The position numbers were made by a program, and so were the translations under genes. Under the pieces are notes generated by a model. It ran no database searches. It was not told where the DNA came from and saw nothing but the letters and a program-made list of their open reading frames with translations. From the NCBI RefSeq assembly GCF_039555335.1, contig NC_092628.1, positions 94,499,782 to 94,563,781 of the forward strand: a stretch of 64,000 bases of DNA, read 5' to 3'. The DNA comes from Amphiura filiformis (taxonomy: Eukaryota > Echinodermata > Ophiuroidea > Amphilepidida > Amphiuridae). Position 1 is the first letter of the stretch, and each line of letters opens with the position of its first letter. Positions 62,525 through 64,000 of the stretch are shown in pieces.

Positions 62525-62990
62525 TTATCGTTTGATTGAATTTTCTATTTTCAGAAAGATTTTCTTGGTTAATTTTTTTTTGTCCGCAACACTTACATGC
62601 CTCACCTTGTTTTTTAGGCAAACAGAATTCGCTCTCCGGTGACCTGACAGAGTTTTGACGTCACTCCTGCTGAATCCAGCATGTATCAGTGTTGTGATAC
62701 TAGTGGCACGCAGGCAATGATTTGTGTATCTCTGGCTCTTACAGCTGAACCTGATCACTGATAGTACTCATCATATTTCCTAGGATATTTTTGCCTACTG
62801 GTGCGTCTTCATACCATGTGGTATCTGCCCGAACCCATCGCTTCATATTTTTCGGACGTTGGAAGAAGCTGTCTTGCTTGGGATTCAGTTTGCTTAAGTA
62901 CAGCTTCAAGGCAGCAACAGGACACTGGTCCGTTTGCGTCGCGTCGCATACATTCGTCTCTCTTGCTTGTTGTCAGGATCAATAGCCTGA
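62525..62990 (-). pseudogene. KIAA1958/Crypton-type tyrosine recombinase, C-terminal part, frameshifted
   Basis: A minus-strand frame from about 62980 reads CPVAALKLYLSKLNPKQDSF, then WYEDAPVGKNILGNMMSTIS. After a frameshift near 62745 it continues SQRYTNHCLRATSITTLIHA and GFSRSDVKTLSGHRRANSV. These are landmarks of the KIAA1958-like (DUF3504) tyrosine-recombinase family related to Crypton transposons: CPV..F/LK.YLS.L.P near the start, then the catalytic H-x2-R in HCLR and the GHR box. The catalytic Tyr position after GHR is not evident (VCLKNK). The N-terminal half was not found. It lies beside the transposase-like copy 2, same strand. Confidence 0.75.
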
Positions 62991-64000
62991 TCGCCATGAA
63001 ATTTTACGTACCAGAGACAAGAATCTAATAAATAGACAGACAAATTAGTTTTTGTATCATTTAAATCAAAGTTCTATTGAAGGAAGTATTCATAAATAAT
63101 ATAAAATATGTACATGCATAAATAAATATTGAAATGACATTTTGTGACAAGTTTCCATTTTCCAATATTATTATTGGAATATCAATATTTCTATTAAAAT
63201 GACATTAAAGTCTATCAATCAGAAAGTTCCTTTCTAGCCAGCATTTCTAGTCAGTCAAGAGTTTAATTAAAAAGGGAAAATAACATCACGTGTCGGCCTT
63301 GACATACCAATGTAAACAATAAACAACGGGAAATGTTTACATCACCACGTGCACTCTTGTTTATAAAATACTCATAGACTTTTCCCAAGTTCGTACCGAC
63401 CCGGACTCTATCGCCGCGTCGAGCATACAAATTATAAAGTAAAAAATCAAGAATGAAACAATGTGACACTTCATAAACACTGACTAGAATAAATGATTGA
63501 TAGAATATAAAAAGTATAAAAGTTTAGGTCTGATGATGACTCGTAATTTATCTGGAATACGGTTGACTAAGTGCTACACGAGAGTCACAAATCCTACGAG
63601 CACAGAATTCGGCAGAACAAACATAAAAAAACTAACTCGACGCTTATTCATAAAGGCTGAGTACACTATGCTAGTACAATGATATTTATACTTGGCAGAA
63701 AGCAGAAATTAAAAAAAATTAAAGAGTTAAATACAAACAGTAAACTCAAATTATTTTCAAATTATAGGACCTGTACGAAGAAATGTTACAAAGGTCACAT
63801 ATAATAATAATTATAATATAGTATAAGCTCTAATTGTCAAAAGAAAAAATTATTTAACAGAATAACATGGAAGATTTGTTTTGTTATTGATGGTATGCAA
63901 AGTTTTTATTAAATGAAAAGTTCATATTTAAAATTTGAAAAGACTTGCCTTTTAAAAACATAGGCCCCAAGGGCTAGGCCTCATTCATGACATTATGAGG
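62991..64000. other. no gene recognised
   Basis: AT-rich sequence with short ORFs only. Confidence 0.4.

Overview
This is a gene-poor, repeat-rich animal nuclear window. Two conserved single-copy metazoan genes are interrupted by GT-AG introns, and most of the remaining DNA is transposon debris and fold-back elements. The AT-rich composition, the recurrent 'taggcctac' word, the many TTAA and hAT-type fold-back elements, and the Mag-like Ty3 and KIAA1958-type recombinase relics fit an invertebrate deuterostome (echinoderm or hemichordate). That placement is inference; no species-diagnostic gene is present. Layout: 1-4.5 kb holds two MITEs and an intronless 533-codon ORF of unknown function (minus strand). 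5.7-10.8 kb holds a tRNA-derived SINE, a TTAA-flanked fold-back element, a 1.07-kb tandem duplication and another fold-back. 13.9-28.6 kb (minus strand) is a complete 11-exon SMU1 gene: my splice model gives 513 codons, the same length as I recall for the human protein. A dead 4-kb LINE lies in its intron 7. 28.6-35.3 kb is the intergenic space between two divergent genes. 35.3-46.7 kb (plus strand) is a complete 10-exon WDR61/SKI8 gene of 302 codons. An antisense Ty3-type retrotransposon lacking its reverse transcriptase sits in intron 3, and three adjacent fold-backs sharing CTATAG ends sit in intron 5. A 1.06-kb hAT element with a perfect 8-bp target duplication begins 164 bp after the WDR61 stop. 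48-53 kb holds fold-back and tandem repeats, including six copies of a ~139-bp minisatellite. 53.3-54.4 kb (minus strand) is a three-exon hypothetical gene ending in a long poly-aspartate/acidic tail encoded by a GAT triplet repeat that carries a frame-breaking extra base. 55-63 kb is transposon-dominated: a TTAA element, a perfect 62-bp-arm hairpin, two copies of a transposase-like fragment (one carrying a datable SINE-like insertion), an orphan N-terminal exon and a KIAA1958/Crypton-type tyrosine-recombinase relic. The two recognised genes act in nuclear RNA metabolism: SMU1 in spliceosome activation, WDR61 in the PAF1 transcription-elongation and SKI RNA-decay complexes. They are arranged head to head about 6.7 kb apart; nothing in the sequence shows co-regulation. 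The most unusual observation is at 1969-2225, a MITE whose centre carries an ~80-bp piece of the neighbouring 533-codon gene.
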